NCBI GenBank assembly: GCA_027066965.1
Contig: JAMOMT010000139.1
Location: forward strand, 1-30,773
DNA: 30,773 bases
Direction: 5' to 3'
From: Archaeoglobaceae archaeon
GTDB taxonomy: Archaea; Halobacteriota; Archaeoglobi; Archaeoglobales; Archaeoglobaceae
Shown: piece by piece, positions 1 to 7,919 of the stretch
Position numbering within the stretch: position 1 is the first letter of the stretch
How the letters are laid out: each line of letters begins with the position of its first letter
The notes under the pieces: model-generated
The model's input: only the letters and a program-made list of their open reading frames with translations
Told to the model about the DNA's origin: nothing
Databases searched by the model: none
Made by a program: the position numbers and the translations under genes

Positions 1-23
1 ACCCCCAAACCAATTTAAAACCA

Positions 24-37
24 AAAATTATTTAAAA
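24..37 (+). promoter_or_regulatory. Probable TATA box of the ilv transcription unit
   Basis: An AT-rich element (AAAATTATTTAAAA) matches the archaeal BRE/TATA pattern. Transcription would start about 25 bases downstream of its centre, near base 57-59, which is exactly the ATG of the mini-ORF at 59. That would make the mini-ORF leaderless and place ilvB about 110 bases inside the transcript. Inferred from sequence only. Confidence 0.45.
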
Positions 38-58
38 CCCCATAAGCTTCCAGTCATC

Positions 59-136
59 ATGGCTACCGGCATGAGAGCTAAGTCTGTTCTCCTCTTGCCG
101 GTAGCCGTTATTATCGGCGTAATTGCCGTACAGTAA
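59..136 (+). CDS. Possible leader peptide of the ilvBN operon (25 aa)
   Basis: ATG at 59 opens a 25-codon frame ending in TAA at 134-136, 31 bases before the ilvB start. Eleven of the 25 residues are Leu, Val or Ile, concentrated in the stretch VLLLPVAVIIGVIAV. Such enrichment is the hallmark of bacterial ilv attenuator leader peptides, in which ribosome stalling senses branched-chain aminoacyl-tRNA. A T-rich tract (ATTCTTTGTTT, 145-155) follows the stop codon. The same frame is open leftwards to the window edge, so this could instead be the C-terminus of an upstream gene or a small membrane protein. Peptide attenuation of this kind is not an established mechanism in Archaea. Function is inferred. 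Confidence 0.4.
   Translation: MATGMRAKSVLLLPVAVIIGVIAVQ
61..106 (+). repeat. Perfect 11-bp inverted repeat inside the ilv leader
   Basis: GGCTACCGGCA (61-71) is the exact reverse complement of TGCCGGTAGCC (96-106), with a 24-base loop. Short alternative pairings follow: GCCG at 104-107 with CGGC at 115-118, or the same CGGC with GCCG at 125-128. The first of these shares bases 104-106 with the main stem and bases 115-118 with the other. Mutually exclusive stems of this sort suit an attenuator, but the symmetrical DNA could equally be an operator. Confidence 0.5.
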
Positions 137-167
137 ATAAATTAATTCTTTGTTTAAAGGTGGTTTT

Positions 168-1838
168 ATGAGGGCTGCAGACGCTATCGTCAGGGCTTTG
201 GAGCATGAGGGTGTTGAGCACATATTCGGAATACCTGGAGGAGCGATAATAGAGGTCTACGACGCTCTTTATGACTCGAACATAGAGCATATACTCACGA
301 GGCATGAGCAAGCAGCTGTTCACGCAGCAGACGGATACGCGAGAGCAAAAGGCAAAACAGGAGTTGCGTTCGCAACATCCGGTCCGGGAGCGACGAACAC
401 TGTCACAGGAATAGCCACCGCTTACATGGACTCATCTCCTCTCGTCGTAATGACTGGTCAGGTTCCGAGGTCGATGATAGGGAATGATGCTTTTCAGGAG
501 GCTGATACGACTGGCATAACCATGCCGATAACCAAGCACAACTACCTAGCAACAGAACCCAATGAATTGCTCAGAATAGTCAGGGAAGCTTTTCACATAG
601 CCTCAACCGGCAGACCCGGGCCGGTGCTGATAGACCTGCCAAAGGACGTTACAATGGCGGACATAGAGTTCGAATATCCGCCAAAAATCGAGCTACCTGG
701 TTATAAACCGAAGCTCAAAGGACATCCAAAGCAGATAAAAAGGGCTGCTGAGCTGATAATGAAAAGTGAGAGACCAGTTATACTTGCTGGGGGCGGAGTT
801 ATTCTCTCAAACGCTGGAGAAGAGCTCAGAAAGTTAGCCGAAACGATCCCTGCTTTCGTCGTAACTACGCTCATGGGCAAGGGTGCGATGCCCGAAACCC
901 ATCCTTTGTGTTTGGGTTTCATAGGTATGCACGGCTCCAAGTACGCAAACTACACGATAATGGAGGCTGACCTCGTAATAGCCGTTGGATGCCGCTTTAG
1001 TGATAGAACTACCGGAAAGGTTTCCGAGTTCGCTCCAGAGGCTAAGATAATACACATAGATGTCGATCCTGCTGAGATAGGAAAGAACATTAGAGTTGAC
1101 GTGCCAATAGTTGGAGATGCAAAGCTTGTTTTGGGCGAGCTCGTAAAGTACGTGAAGTACAAGCAGAGGAAGGAGTGGGAGGATAAAGTCAACGGGTGGA
1201 GGAAGCAGTACCCCCTCAAGTACAAACAAGATGGAAACACGATAAAGCCCCAATACGTCATAGAAAAGATATATGAGTTAAAGCCAGACGCGATAGTCGC
1301 GACAGAAGTTGGACAGAACCAGATGTGGGCTGCCCAGTTCTTCAAGGTGGAGAGACCGAGACAGTTCATCTCAAGTGGTGGATTAGGGACAATGGGCTTC
1401 GGCTTTCCGGCGGCAATGGGAGCCCAAGTCGCTTTTCCGGACAAGACTGTTGTCGACATAGCTGGAGACGGGAGCTTCATGATGAACATTCAGGAGCTTG
1501 CTACTTGCGTTGACTACAGGATCCCCGTCAAGGTCTGTATACTCAATAACATGTTTCTGGGTATGGTTAGGCAGTGGCAGGAGCTGTTCTACGACGAGAG
1601 GTACTCTGAAACTTGCCTGAGGTGTAAGGAAATGAGCTTCGAGAAAATCGCAGAAGGCTTTGGAGCGATTGGAATGACAGTAGAGAAACCTTCAGAAGTC
1701 GAAGACGCTCTAAAGCAGGCGTTCGAGATCGACGACATGCCAGTCGTTATAGACTTCAGGGTTGAAAGGTTAGAGAATGTCTATCCGATGGTTCCGGCTG
1801 GGGCTTCGCTCAAGGAGATTATAGACGAGGAGTATTAA
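168..1838 (+). CDS. ilvB: Acetolactate synthase large (catalytic) subunit
   Basis: Acetolactate synthase condenses two pyruvates (or pyruvate and 2-oxobutyrate) in the first common step of valine, leucine and isoleucine synthesis, using thiamine diphosphate, FAD and Mg2+. The protein has the ThDP-enzyme layout: an N-terminal pyrimidine-binding domain with the catalytic Glu in RHEQAAVHAADGYAR (about residue 47), a central domain, and a C-terminal domain with the GDGSF...NN metal/ThDP motif. The length (556 aa) is usual. I chose the ATG at 168 because AAAGGTGG lies at 156-163; a TTG at 150 in the same frame has no such site. The regulatory subunit gene follows after 10 bases, so the two are co-transcribed. 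Confidence 0.97.
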   Translation: MRAADAIVRALEHEGVEHIFGIPGGAIIEVYDALYDSNIEHILTRHEQAAVHAADGYARAKGKTGVAFATSGPGATNTVTGIATAYMDSSPLVVMTGQVPRSMIGNDAFQEADTTGITMPITKHNYLATEPNELLRIVREAFHIASTGRPGPVLIDLPKDVTMADIEFEYPPKIELPGYKPKLKGHPKQIKRAAELIMKSERPVILAGGGVILSNAGEELRKLAETIPAFVVTTLMGKGAMPETHPLCLGFIGMHGSKYANYTIMEADLVIAVGCRFSDRTTGKVSEFAPEAKIIHIDVDPAEIGKNIRVDVPIVGDAKLVLGELVKYVKYKQRKEWEDKVNGWRKQYPLKYKQDGNTIKPQYVIEKIYELKPDAIVATEVGQNQMWAAQFFKVERPRQFISSGGLGTMGFGFPAAMGAQVAFPDKTVVDIAGDGSFMMNIQELATCVDYRIPVKVCILNNMFLGMVRQWQELFYDERYSETCLRCKEMSFEKIAEGFGAIGMTVEKPSEVEDALKQAFEIDDMPVVIDFRVERLENVYPMVPAGASLKEIIDEEY

Positions 1839-1848
1839 GGTGGTGGAA

Positions 1849-2346
1849 ATGAAGCACGTCATAGCGGTTCTCGTTGAAAACAAGCCCGGAGTTCTCGCGA
1901 GAGTTTCCTCCTTATTCAGGAGGAGGGGTTTTAACATCGACAGCTTGGCTGTTGGAACTACTGAGAGAGAAGATATTTCGAGGATGACTATCGTTGTAAA
2001 TGGAGACGATAAAACTGTAGAACAGGTCATAAAACAGCTCAACAAGCTGATAGAGGTTATAAAGGTTAGCGACCTGAGTGAGAATAGCGTTAACAGGATT
2101 CTTGCGTTGATAAAGGTTGCTGCCACTGCTGAGAACAGGGGGGAGATAATTGAGATAGCGAACATATTCAGGGCAAGGATAGTCGACGTCGCGAGAGATA
2201 GCCTGATAATCGAGATTACGGGAGATGAGGACAAGATCGATGCGTTCACAAACCTAATGAGACAGTACGGCATAAAGGAGTTCGTTAAAACTGGAGTCGT
2301 TTCGATGGCGAGAGGGAGCAAGGTCGTTGAGGTCGGAGCTCGTTAA
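1849..2346 (+). CDS. ilvN: Acetolactate synthase small (regulatory) subunit
   Basis: This is the regulatory partner of IlvB; it stimulates the catalytic chain and confers feedback inhibition by branched-chain amino acids. An N-terminal ACT domain (about residues 2-75, with ENKPGVLARVSSLFRRRGFNI) is followed by the C-terminal domain typical of the family. The length of 165 aa is normal for archaeal IlvN/IlvH. The ATG at 1849 is preferred over an in-frame GTG at 1840 because AAGGTGGTGG (1837-1846) precedes it. It lies 10 bases after the ilvB stop codon, in an operon with it. Confidence 0.96.
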   Translation: MKHVIAVLVENKPGVLARVSSLFRRRGFNIDSLAVGTTEREDISRMTIVVNGDDKTVEQVIKQLNKLIEVIKVSDLSENSVNRILALIKVAATAENRGEIIEIANIFRARIVDVARDSLIIEITGDEDKIDAFTNLMRQYGIKEFVKTGVVSMARGSKVVEVGAR

Positions 2347-2371
2347 TTTTAAATTTAATTTATAAAAATTT
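2347..2371. terminator. AT-rich convergent terminator region
   Basis: The 25 bases between the stops of ilvN (plus) and the nifN-like gene (minus) are nearly pure A/T, with runs of T on one strand and A on the other (AATTTATAAAAATTTTTAAT). T-tracts terminate archaeal RNA polymerase, so this probably ends transcription from both sides. Confidence 0.55.
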
Positions 2372-3865
2372 TTAATAAACTATTTTCTTTGATCTAAAAG
2401 CTCTCTCCCAATCGTTCGCAACGATCTCGAGCATGTTCAACATTCCCTCATAACCAAAGTAAGGTCTATCTAAATAGACATCCCTGTTTGTTGGTGTGAA
2501 TATGTCAAATGCAAGCTTAACTCCAGCTTTTTCGGCGATGTACTTCTCCCATGCAGAGCCAAAAACAGCATCGACTTCCACTTCTTCCAGCATTCTGCTC
2601 ACCTTGTAGCCGTCAGCATCAAAAATTACAAGAGAATCCAGCCCGAGCTCCATAAGCTCTTTCTTCAGCAATATTCTCACATGGTTTGAACTCATCCTAC
2701 TGCATTCTCTGATAGCCACAGCTTCAGGTATCATCTCCAGCTCGCTCGAAAGCATCCTCAGTAGACTAATTGCCATGGATGCATCTGAGCACACTGCAAC
2801 CTGCAGGTTGTGGTATCTAGGCACGATCATCAGCGCCCTCTTCCTTAGAATATTAAGCACCCTCTCCTCACCCCTCCTTGCTATTTCCTCTGCCACATCC
2901 TCTCTGCTGAAGAACTCTCCGAGTTCCATCAGCCACCTCTTCGTGTTTTCTACTCCAACGGGCAAAGGCACGTTTTCGAGCAAAATTGATACTCCAAACT
3001 CCTTTTCCAGCCTCTTTGCGAATCCGTAGCCTGAATCTAAGCTCATCAGCAGGCTTCCTTCGGATTCACCAACCATCTTCAGCTCCTCGAGCGGTGTGTT
3101 GTGTGTCAGTACTCTTGCTCCAACACCCATGCGCTCCAAAACGCTAACCACCCAGTACAGATCCGCCCACCACGTTGGGTTGACGCTCGCTTGAGGCAGC
3201 ACAAGGTTGACGAACTTCTTCGGTTTTGAATTTGTTTTACCTTCACAGAACAAGCCGTATGAGCTTGGTAACTTGGGTTGTTTAGACCTAGAGGATAACT
3301 CAAACTCACTCAACCTGCTTAGTTCAGAACGATTGATTCTAGCCTCCGCCGAAGTATCTACTAAGTCCATTAGTCTCGCGAGGCACTCCTCCATGCCGTC
3401 GTACTCATTTCCCCTAAACCCTCCAGCAAGTACGGGCACGAGCCTAGCTCTAACCTCCTTCTGCAAAGACTTACAAAGCCCGTCTATATCCTCCCCGATT
3501 ATGTCTGCAGCACATGTACCTACAACGAATATTACCTCCGTGCCGAACGTTCTGTCTGCCAGCACCACAGTGTCCCTTAACTTTTTGGATGCGCCCATAA
3601 CGACTTCATTCTCAAAAAGACGTGTGCAGGCAACCTTCCTCCTTGTCATATCGACTTCGTGAGCATCGTAGGCTGAGGAGACAGTCATGGCACATCCCTG
3701 TGGAGAGTGGATAACGATGCTTGCTCCAACTATCCCCGCTATGACACTTGCAACCCCCTCAAGAGCGCAGCTGCTAAAGGTGTCAAAGCTATAGTTGCAG
3801 TCAGGAAAGGTGGCCTCTCTTAACGCCGGTTCCTTTGCTCTTCTAGCCTCCGTCAACACAATCAC
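2372..3865 (-). CDS. NifN-like nitrogenase component-1 family protein
   Basis: Member of the NifD/K/E/N superfamily and partner of the NifE-like gene just upstream (21 bases). In canonical NifEN the NifN chain helps mature the cofactor precursor and keeps only the middle of the three cluster cysteines. Here three cysteines at 33, 58 and 118 (in SSCALEG, SPQGC and GTCAAD) have the spacing of true P-cluster chains (25 and 60). The C-terminal RPYFGYEG motif is of E/N type. Length is 497 aa against about 440-460 for NifN. The pair could be a cofactor scaffold or a distinct nitrogenase-like reductase. The GTG start at 3865 is uncertain; a TTG at 3856 is an alternative. Last gene of the anf operon. 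Confidence 0.75.
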   Translation of the reverse strand: MIVLTEARRAKEPALREATFPDCNYSFDTFSSCALEGVASVIAGIVGASIVIHSPQGCAMTVSSAYDAHEVDMTRRKVACTRLFENEVVMGASKKLRDTVVLADRTFGTEVIFVVGTCAADIIGEDIDGLCKSLQKEVRARLVPVLAGGFRGNEYDGMEECLARLMDLVDTSAEARINRSELSRLSEFELSSRSKQPKLPSSYGLFCEGKTNSKPKKFVNLVLPQASVNPTWWADLYWVVSVLERMGVGARVLTHNTPLEELKMVGESEGSLLMSLDSGYGFAKRLEKEFGVSILLENVPLPVGVENTKRWLMELGEFFSREDVAEEIARRGEERVLNILRKRALMIVPRYHNLQVAVCSDASMAISLLRMLSSELEMIPEAVAIRECSRMSSNHVRILLKKELMELGLDSLVIFDADGYKVSRMLEEVEVDAVFGSAWEKYIAEKAGVKLAFDIFTPTNRDVYLDRPYFGYEGMLNMLEIVANDWERAFRSKKIVY

Positions 3866-3886
3866 CTAGCCACAAATCACCAATTA

Positions 3887-5428
3887 TTACCTACGAGCGT
3901 AGATGGTCGGATCGGGAACCTCACATGCCATCTTTAGTGCAAGATTTGCACACCCGACGGTGCTTGAGTCTCTTGGGTAAACCATCTCCCTGAATAGCCT
4001 GCTCCTCAAAGGTCTGTTAAGAGCCTTCAGAGCCCTGAACCTCTTGAAAGCAGTGTTTATGCATTTCGCTATTCTCAAGGCTCCCCGATATCCGAAGCGA
4101 GGTCTATTGAGTATCGCGTTTAAATCAACAAGTGGTACGCTCGGGAAACTCAAGGAGGAGCCGAAGTAGACGACATCTTTCTCACCGTCAAGCTCAAGCA
4201 AGCTTAGAAGTTCCTCCTCAAGCTGCTTCATCGACTCGTACTTGCCGAAGGTTATTGTCCCCTCTGTTATGACGATTTCCGGATCCATTCCGGTTTCAAG
4301 AACGTAGTCTATGCTCGTTCTCTTCGCCTTTGTACTCCACGGGTGAAAGTTGTAGATCACAACGTCCATGCCGAAGTCTATCTCGAGCATATGAGCTATA
4401 GCGAGAGCTCTAACGGCATCGTGCCCTTCAACTATCGCGCTCATGCCCTCAAGATTTTCTTTCGCTCTCTCGAACTCCGTCTTTACTCTATCGTACTCTT
4501 CCTCCATCAGCCTCTCAGCCTTCTCCTCCATACCAAGGTGTTCTGCTGCTCCCTTTATCCACCTCTCCGTGGCTGCTATTCCGTAGGGCAGTATTGTCGA
4601 GTTTAATGGTGTACCAAACTTCTCCAGCATCTTCATGCCTATGGCGTATCCAAACTCTAAGCACCTCGTGCAGTTCACAGCCACGCTTGGGGCCCTTCTA
4701 AGCTCCTCCAGCGTGCAGTACCCCGCTATAACCGCGTTAACCTTGGCACCCATACCCCTAACGAGCCTGATGAGCTCCTTTACGTCAGTGTCGACTTCCG
4801 TCCTCTCAGGACCCATTCTCCCTCCGACTATGTTGACAGAGTCGCTCAGTTCCTCTCTACTCTGAGGAGTTGGTTCCTCCATTAGCTCCACGAGTTTTTC
4901 AAAAGCAAGGTCAAACCCGCTCCTATACTCTCCGGAAAAACCCTCACAGTGCACAGCTACTAACTCTGCTCTGACTTCACTCTGAGCCGCCTTTACTACT
5001 GCGTCGACGTTATCTCCGATTATGCCAGAAGCGCAGCTCGTGGCAACAAATATTACATCGGGCTTGTATTTCCTGTCAACTTCAAGTATCGCCCCTCTGA
5101 GTTCCTTCTCTCCACCGTAAACTATCTGCCTAACATCCATGTTCGTAGACACAACAGCTTCGTATGGTGTTCCGCTGTTCCTACAGTTCGTGAGCTTGTA
5201 AGCCCTCTTCACGCCGTAAGCACAGCCCCTCGGCCCGTGGGCTATTACGATCGAGTTTCTGACTCCGCTCAGAACCTTCAGAGCTGTCCAGAACTTACAA
5301 GGCCGAGTGTGCGTTCCCTGTAACTCTGTCCCTATCTTACCCTTTCTAACCTCTTCCATCAGCTCGCTAAGTCTTCCCCGAAAAACTGTGTTGAGCAAAT
5401 AAGACACCTCTTTCATTAGTTTATTCAT
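3887..5428 (-). CDS. NifE-like nitrogenase component-1 family protein
   Basis: Alpha-type partner of the following NifN-like gene. In diazotrophs NifE and NifN form the scaffold on which the NifB product is converted before transfer to apo-nitrogenase. Visible ligands are Cys44 (TRPCKFW), Cys69 (HGPRGC) and Cys132 (ATSCASGIIGD), matching NifE cysteines. Cys253 in AVNCTRC sits where NifD/NifE bind the cofactor. The cofactor His of catalytic alpha chains is replaced: the region reads LNAILNRPRFGYRG, as in NifE. A C-terminal tail of about 45 residues with two more cysteines (493, 502) is an extra. The start is uncertain: the ATG at 5428 has no good ribosome site, while GAGGTG precedes a TTG at 5398. 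Confidence 0.75.
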   Translation of the reverse strand: MNKLMKEVSYLLNTVFRGRLSELMEEVRKGKIGTELQGTHTRPCKFWTALKVLSGVRNSIVIAHGPRGCAYGVKRAYKLTNCRNSGTPYEAVVSTNMDVRQIVYGGEKELRGAILEVDRKYKPDVIFVATSCASGIIGDNVDAVVKAAQSEVRAELVAVHCEGFSGEYRSGFDLAFEKLVELMEEPTPQSREELSDSVNIVGGRMGPERTEVDTDVKELIRLVRGMGAKVNAVIAGYCTLEELRRAPSVAVNCTRCLEFGYAIGMKMLEKFGTPLNSTILPYGIAATERWIKGAAEHLGMEEKAERLMEEEYDRVKTEFERAKENLEGMSAIVEGHDAVRALAIAHMLEIDFGMDVVIYNFHPWSTKAKRTSIDYVLETGMDPEIVITEGTITFGKYESMKQLEEELLSLLELDGEKDVVYFGSSLSFPSVPLVDLNAILNRPRFGYRGALRIAKCINTAFKRFRALKALNRPLRSRLFREMVYPRDSSTVGCANLALKMACEVPDPTIYARR

Positions 5429-5443
5429 AAAATAAAAAGAAGA

Positions 5444-6055
5444 TCAGACCACCAGAGCAGTTAGAGCGGCGATGATGGCCCCGGCAACCGCTGATGCTGC
5501 CGATGAAGTGCTGACGTTCCCACTGGTTTCTATCATCAGCCTCACAGTCGTTCCAAAAACTATTCCAGCACAAAACGCAATGAGCACTGAAAAACCGGAA
5601 AAAGCCTCGCCCACCAAAGCTCCGGCCGGTATCAGCAGAGCGACAGGAATGACCTTGACAACCTTAAGCGCTGACCTCGTGTTTCCTTCAAGTAGGGCTA
5701 GAACGGCCATTCCCTCAGGCAGCTTGTGCAGGATTAATGCTGCAGCAGTCAGGGGAGTTAAAGCGAAGCTTGCAAGTACCCCCTCGAAGAAGTCGTGGAA
5801 TCCCATTCCAAGCACTGCTGCAAATCTCACTCTCTCCCCAAGGTACCAGGCAAGAGATACAAACGCCAGTCCGAGCAAAAACAGCGGATATGCGAGCGAG
5901 CTCGAAGTTGCCGCATCGGGCAGCATGTCGAAAATAGCCATAGAAGCTGCGAATCCGAGAGCGAAGTACGTCAAGACACTTCTTCTGCAAGCAACAGCTC
6001 CAACAATAGCTCCGAAAATTTCTACAATCGCCATCAGAATTGCTAAAGATAGCAT
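5444..6055 (-). CDS. ZIP-family metal transporter
   Basis: A polytopic membrane protein of 203 aa, nearly all hydrophobic segments. The two ZIP metal-binding motifs are visible: HDFFEG (His87-Glu91) in one helix and HKLPEG (His110-Glu114) in the next. ZIP proteins move Zn2+, Fe2+ or other divalent metals into the cytoplasm. The ATG at 6055 is preceded by GGAAGGTGGT (6060-6069) and lies 15 bases after the anfK stop; the nifE-like gene starts 15 bases after its own stop. It is thus firmly inside the nitrogenase operon, which suggests iron supply for cluster synthesis. The metal specificity cannot be read from the sequence. Confidence 0.85.
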   Translation of the reverse strand: MLSLAILMAIVEIFGAIVGAVACRRSVLTYFALGFAASMAIFDMLPDAATSSSLAYPLFLLGLAFVSLAWYLGERVRFAAVLGMGFHDFFEGVLASFALTPLTAAALILHKLPEGMAVLALLEGNTRSALKVVKVIPVALLIPAGALVGEAFSGFSVLIAFCAGIVFGTTVRLMIETSGNVSTSSAASAVAGAIIAALTALVV

Positions 6056-6070
6056 TTCGACCACCTTCCA

Positions 6071-7459
6071 TCACCACACGTTCAGTATCCACTCCCTGTC
6101 CTTTCTTCTCTCCATGTCCTCGAATATTGTGTTCGCTATCGTTTCTGCTAGCCATATCGCTCCGTTGTAGCCAACTACTGGATACCTCCATAACCCAGCC
6201 CTGTCGAAAGTTGGAAAGCCAACTCTCACCATCGGAATTCCGTAGTCTATAGACACATACCTGCCCTTTGAGTGGCCAAGTATTAGGTCGAGCTTTAACC
6301 CGTCCTTAATTCTCCTTTCAAGCTCCCAGAAGTCCGCGTTCATAACCACCTCTATATCATACTCTACCTTCGACTCAAGTTCAACCAACCTCTCGTCCTT
6401 CGCATAGTGCTTGCTCGCGTCGTCTCCAAACAGCAATAGTACGGGCTTCATCTCGCACTCCACGCAGAATTGTGCAAGACCAATAACAAGGTCGGGATCG
6501 CCGTATATCGCTACTCTCTTGTCAGCAAGGAACATATGTGCCAAATCAACCATCGCGTCTATCGCTCTACCCCTTTCCTCCACGAGTGAGTCTGGGATCC
6601 TCCTACCAGTGATTCTCCTCAGGTTCTTGAGGAACATGTCCGTGTTTCTTATTCCTATGGGTGTAGGCGTAACAACTGCAGGAACACCAAACCTCTTCTC
6701 CAGAAACTCAGCAGCCTTGAACCCTTCGTACTTGCATAAAACGATAGATGCTGTGGAGTTTGCTGTATCCCTTATGTCCTCAACAGTCGTGTTTCCCGTT
6801 GCAAATCCGGAGCGATCCGGCATTATCGGACTGTCGAACCCCTCTATGTCCATTAGAAGTATATAATCCACGCCCATCTCCGCTAGAATGTGCTTGATCT
6901 CCCTGATATCTCCTGGGTTCATCCATCCAGTAAATACGTTGACCTTGCCGTTCGGTTCGCTCTTTTCAGCAAGATACGCTACGAGAGAGAACATCGCGGT
7001 GTCGTAGCCCTTTACATGGCTACCGCTGTAGCTGGGCGTGTGTATTGGTATGAGGTAAACTTCCCTATCAGGAAATTCCTTTTCAAGAAACGTCCTCTTC
7101 AGCTTCCTTATAACGCCCTCAACGTCATCTCCTATGGTTTCAGTTGAGCACGTCGTTATTATGGGAATTACCCTTAGATTTGGATGCCTCCTTACAAGAA
7201 CCTTAACGGCCTCTTCAATCTTCTTCATACCACCAAAGACTGCTGCGTCTTCGTGAAGGGAAGTGGAAGCTATACTGAAGTTCTCCTTGTAGTGCTGGGC
7301 AAACAGGAGTCGAACGAATGTACAGCATCCCTGCCCGCCGTGAACAAGTGGTATACAGTCCTTAATGCCTATACAGACATACTGGGCACCGCAGGGCTGA
7401 CAGTTGTACATGGGGTTTATTACGCCCTCTCTCGGCTTTTCAACCAGAACCACACCCAT
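6071..7459 (-). CDS. anfK: Iron-only nitrogenase beta subunit AnfK
   Basis: Beta chain of the FeFe nitrogenase; with AnfD and AnfG it forms the D2G2K2 dinitrogenase that reduces N2 to ammonia. P-cluster cysteines are visible at 26 (YNCQPCGA), 51 (HGGQGC) and 110 (TTCSTE), counted from the upstream ATG at 7477. The whole chain follows AnfK closely from memory, including SSLHED-like, GWMNPGD, FDSPIMPD, TPTPIGIRNTD, LILGHSKGR and the C-terminal EWILNVW. Length (462 aa) is that of AnfK, far shorter than NifK (~520). I prefer the ATG at 7459: GGTGGTG at 7464-7470 is correctly spaced for it. It follows anfG by 27 bases. Confidence 0.95.
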   Translation of the reverse strand: MGVVLVEKPREGVINPMYNCQPCGAQYVCIGIKDCIPLVHGGQGCCTFVRLLFAQHYKENFSIASTSLHEDAAVFGGMKKIEEAVKVLVRRHPNLRVIPIITTCSTETIGDDVEGVIRKLKRTFLEKEFPDREVYLIPIHTPSYSGSHVKGYDTAMFSLVAYLAEKSEPNGKVNVFTGWMNPGDIREIKHILAEMGVDYILLMDIEGFDSPIMPDRSGFATGNTTVEDIRDTANSTASIVLCKYEGFKAAEFLEKRFGVPAVVTPTPIGIRNTDMFLKNLRRITGRRIPDSLVEERGRAIDAMVDLAHMFLADKRVAIYGDPDLVIGLAQFCVECEMKPVLLLFGDDASKHYAKDERLVELESKVEYDIEVVMNADFWELERRIKDGLKLDLILGHSKGRYVSIDYGIPMVRVGFPTFDRAGLWRYPVVGYNGAIWLAETIANTIFEDMERRKDREWILNVW

Positions 7460-7486
7460 TTTGCACCACCAAACCATCTAATCGGG

Positions 7487-7849
7487 CTAATAACTCGAAA
7501 GCCTGAGCTCCGGGTTTATGGACTTCAAAACCATAACCTCAAGCAGCTTCTGCTTTACTCTCTCCATGAGCTCCCTCTTCTCGTCCTCCCCAAGCTCAAG
7601 AACTTGAGGAAACTCCTTCTTTATGTCGGAGACGAGGAGCTTTGCTTCAACATAGTAATATCTATCTACAAGGGTTTCGGGCTGGGGGAGCTTAGGATTT
7701 ACAATCAGTTCAGCAGCCATGCCCATTATCCCCTCTATGTTTGCCTTTCTGTCCCACTCCCTCGGAAAGAACTGCCAGAGGCACTTTCCCTGTATGAACA
7801 AGTATATCTTTTCTGCTAGATCATCTATTCCGGACTTATCGCCCGGCAT
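7487..7849 (-). CDS. anfG: Iron-only nitrogenase delta subunit AnfG
   Basis: The delta (G) subunit occurs only in alternative (V or Fe-only) nitrogenases, where it binds AnfD and is needed for activity. The family core motif is recognisable: KCLWQFFPREWDR at about residues 22-34, followed by a region matching the Tyr-rich DRYYYVEA segment. At 120 aa it is slightly shorter than Azotobacter AnfG (~132) because the N-terminus is short. ATG at 7849 has GGGTGA about 8 bases upstream. Its position between anfD and anfK is the standard anfDGK order. This gene is the clearest evidence that the operon is not a molybdenum system. Confidence 0.93.
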   Translation of the reverse strand: MPGDKSGIDDLAEKIYLFIQGKCLWQFFPREWDRKANIEGIMGMAAELIVNPKLPQPETLVDRYYYVEAKLLVSDIKKEFPQVLELGEDEKRELMERVKQKLLEVMVLKSINPELRLSSY

Positions 7850-7919
7850 TACGGCTCACCCCGCCTCATCCAAAACACCCAGCAGGCTGCAACCGGCCCG
7901 CTTACATCCATCATCAGCC

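Noticed and set aside
834..1489. Minus-strand open frames of 139 and 179 codons inside ilvB.
   Set aside because: They mirror a highly conserved coding gene and show no protein-like pattern.
5472..6170. Plus-strand frame of 232 codons opposite the ZIP gene.
   Set aside because: Shadow of a hydrophobic gene in another frame; translation is Ser/Thr/Ala-rich without domain features, while the minus strand has both ZIP motifs and a good ribosome site.
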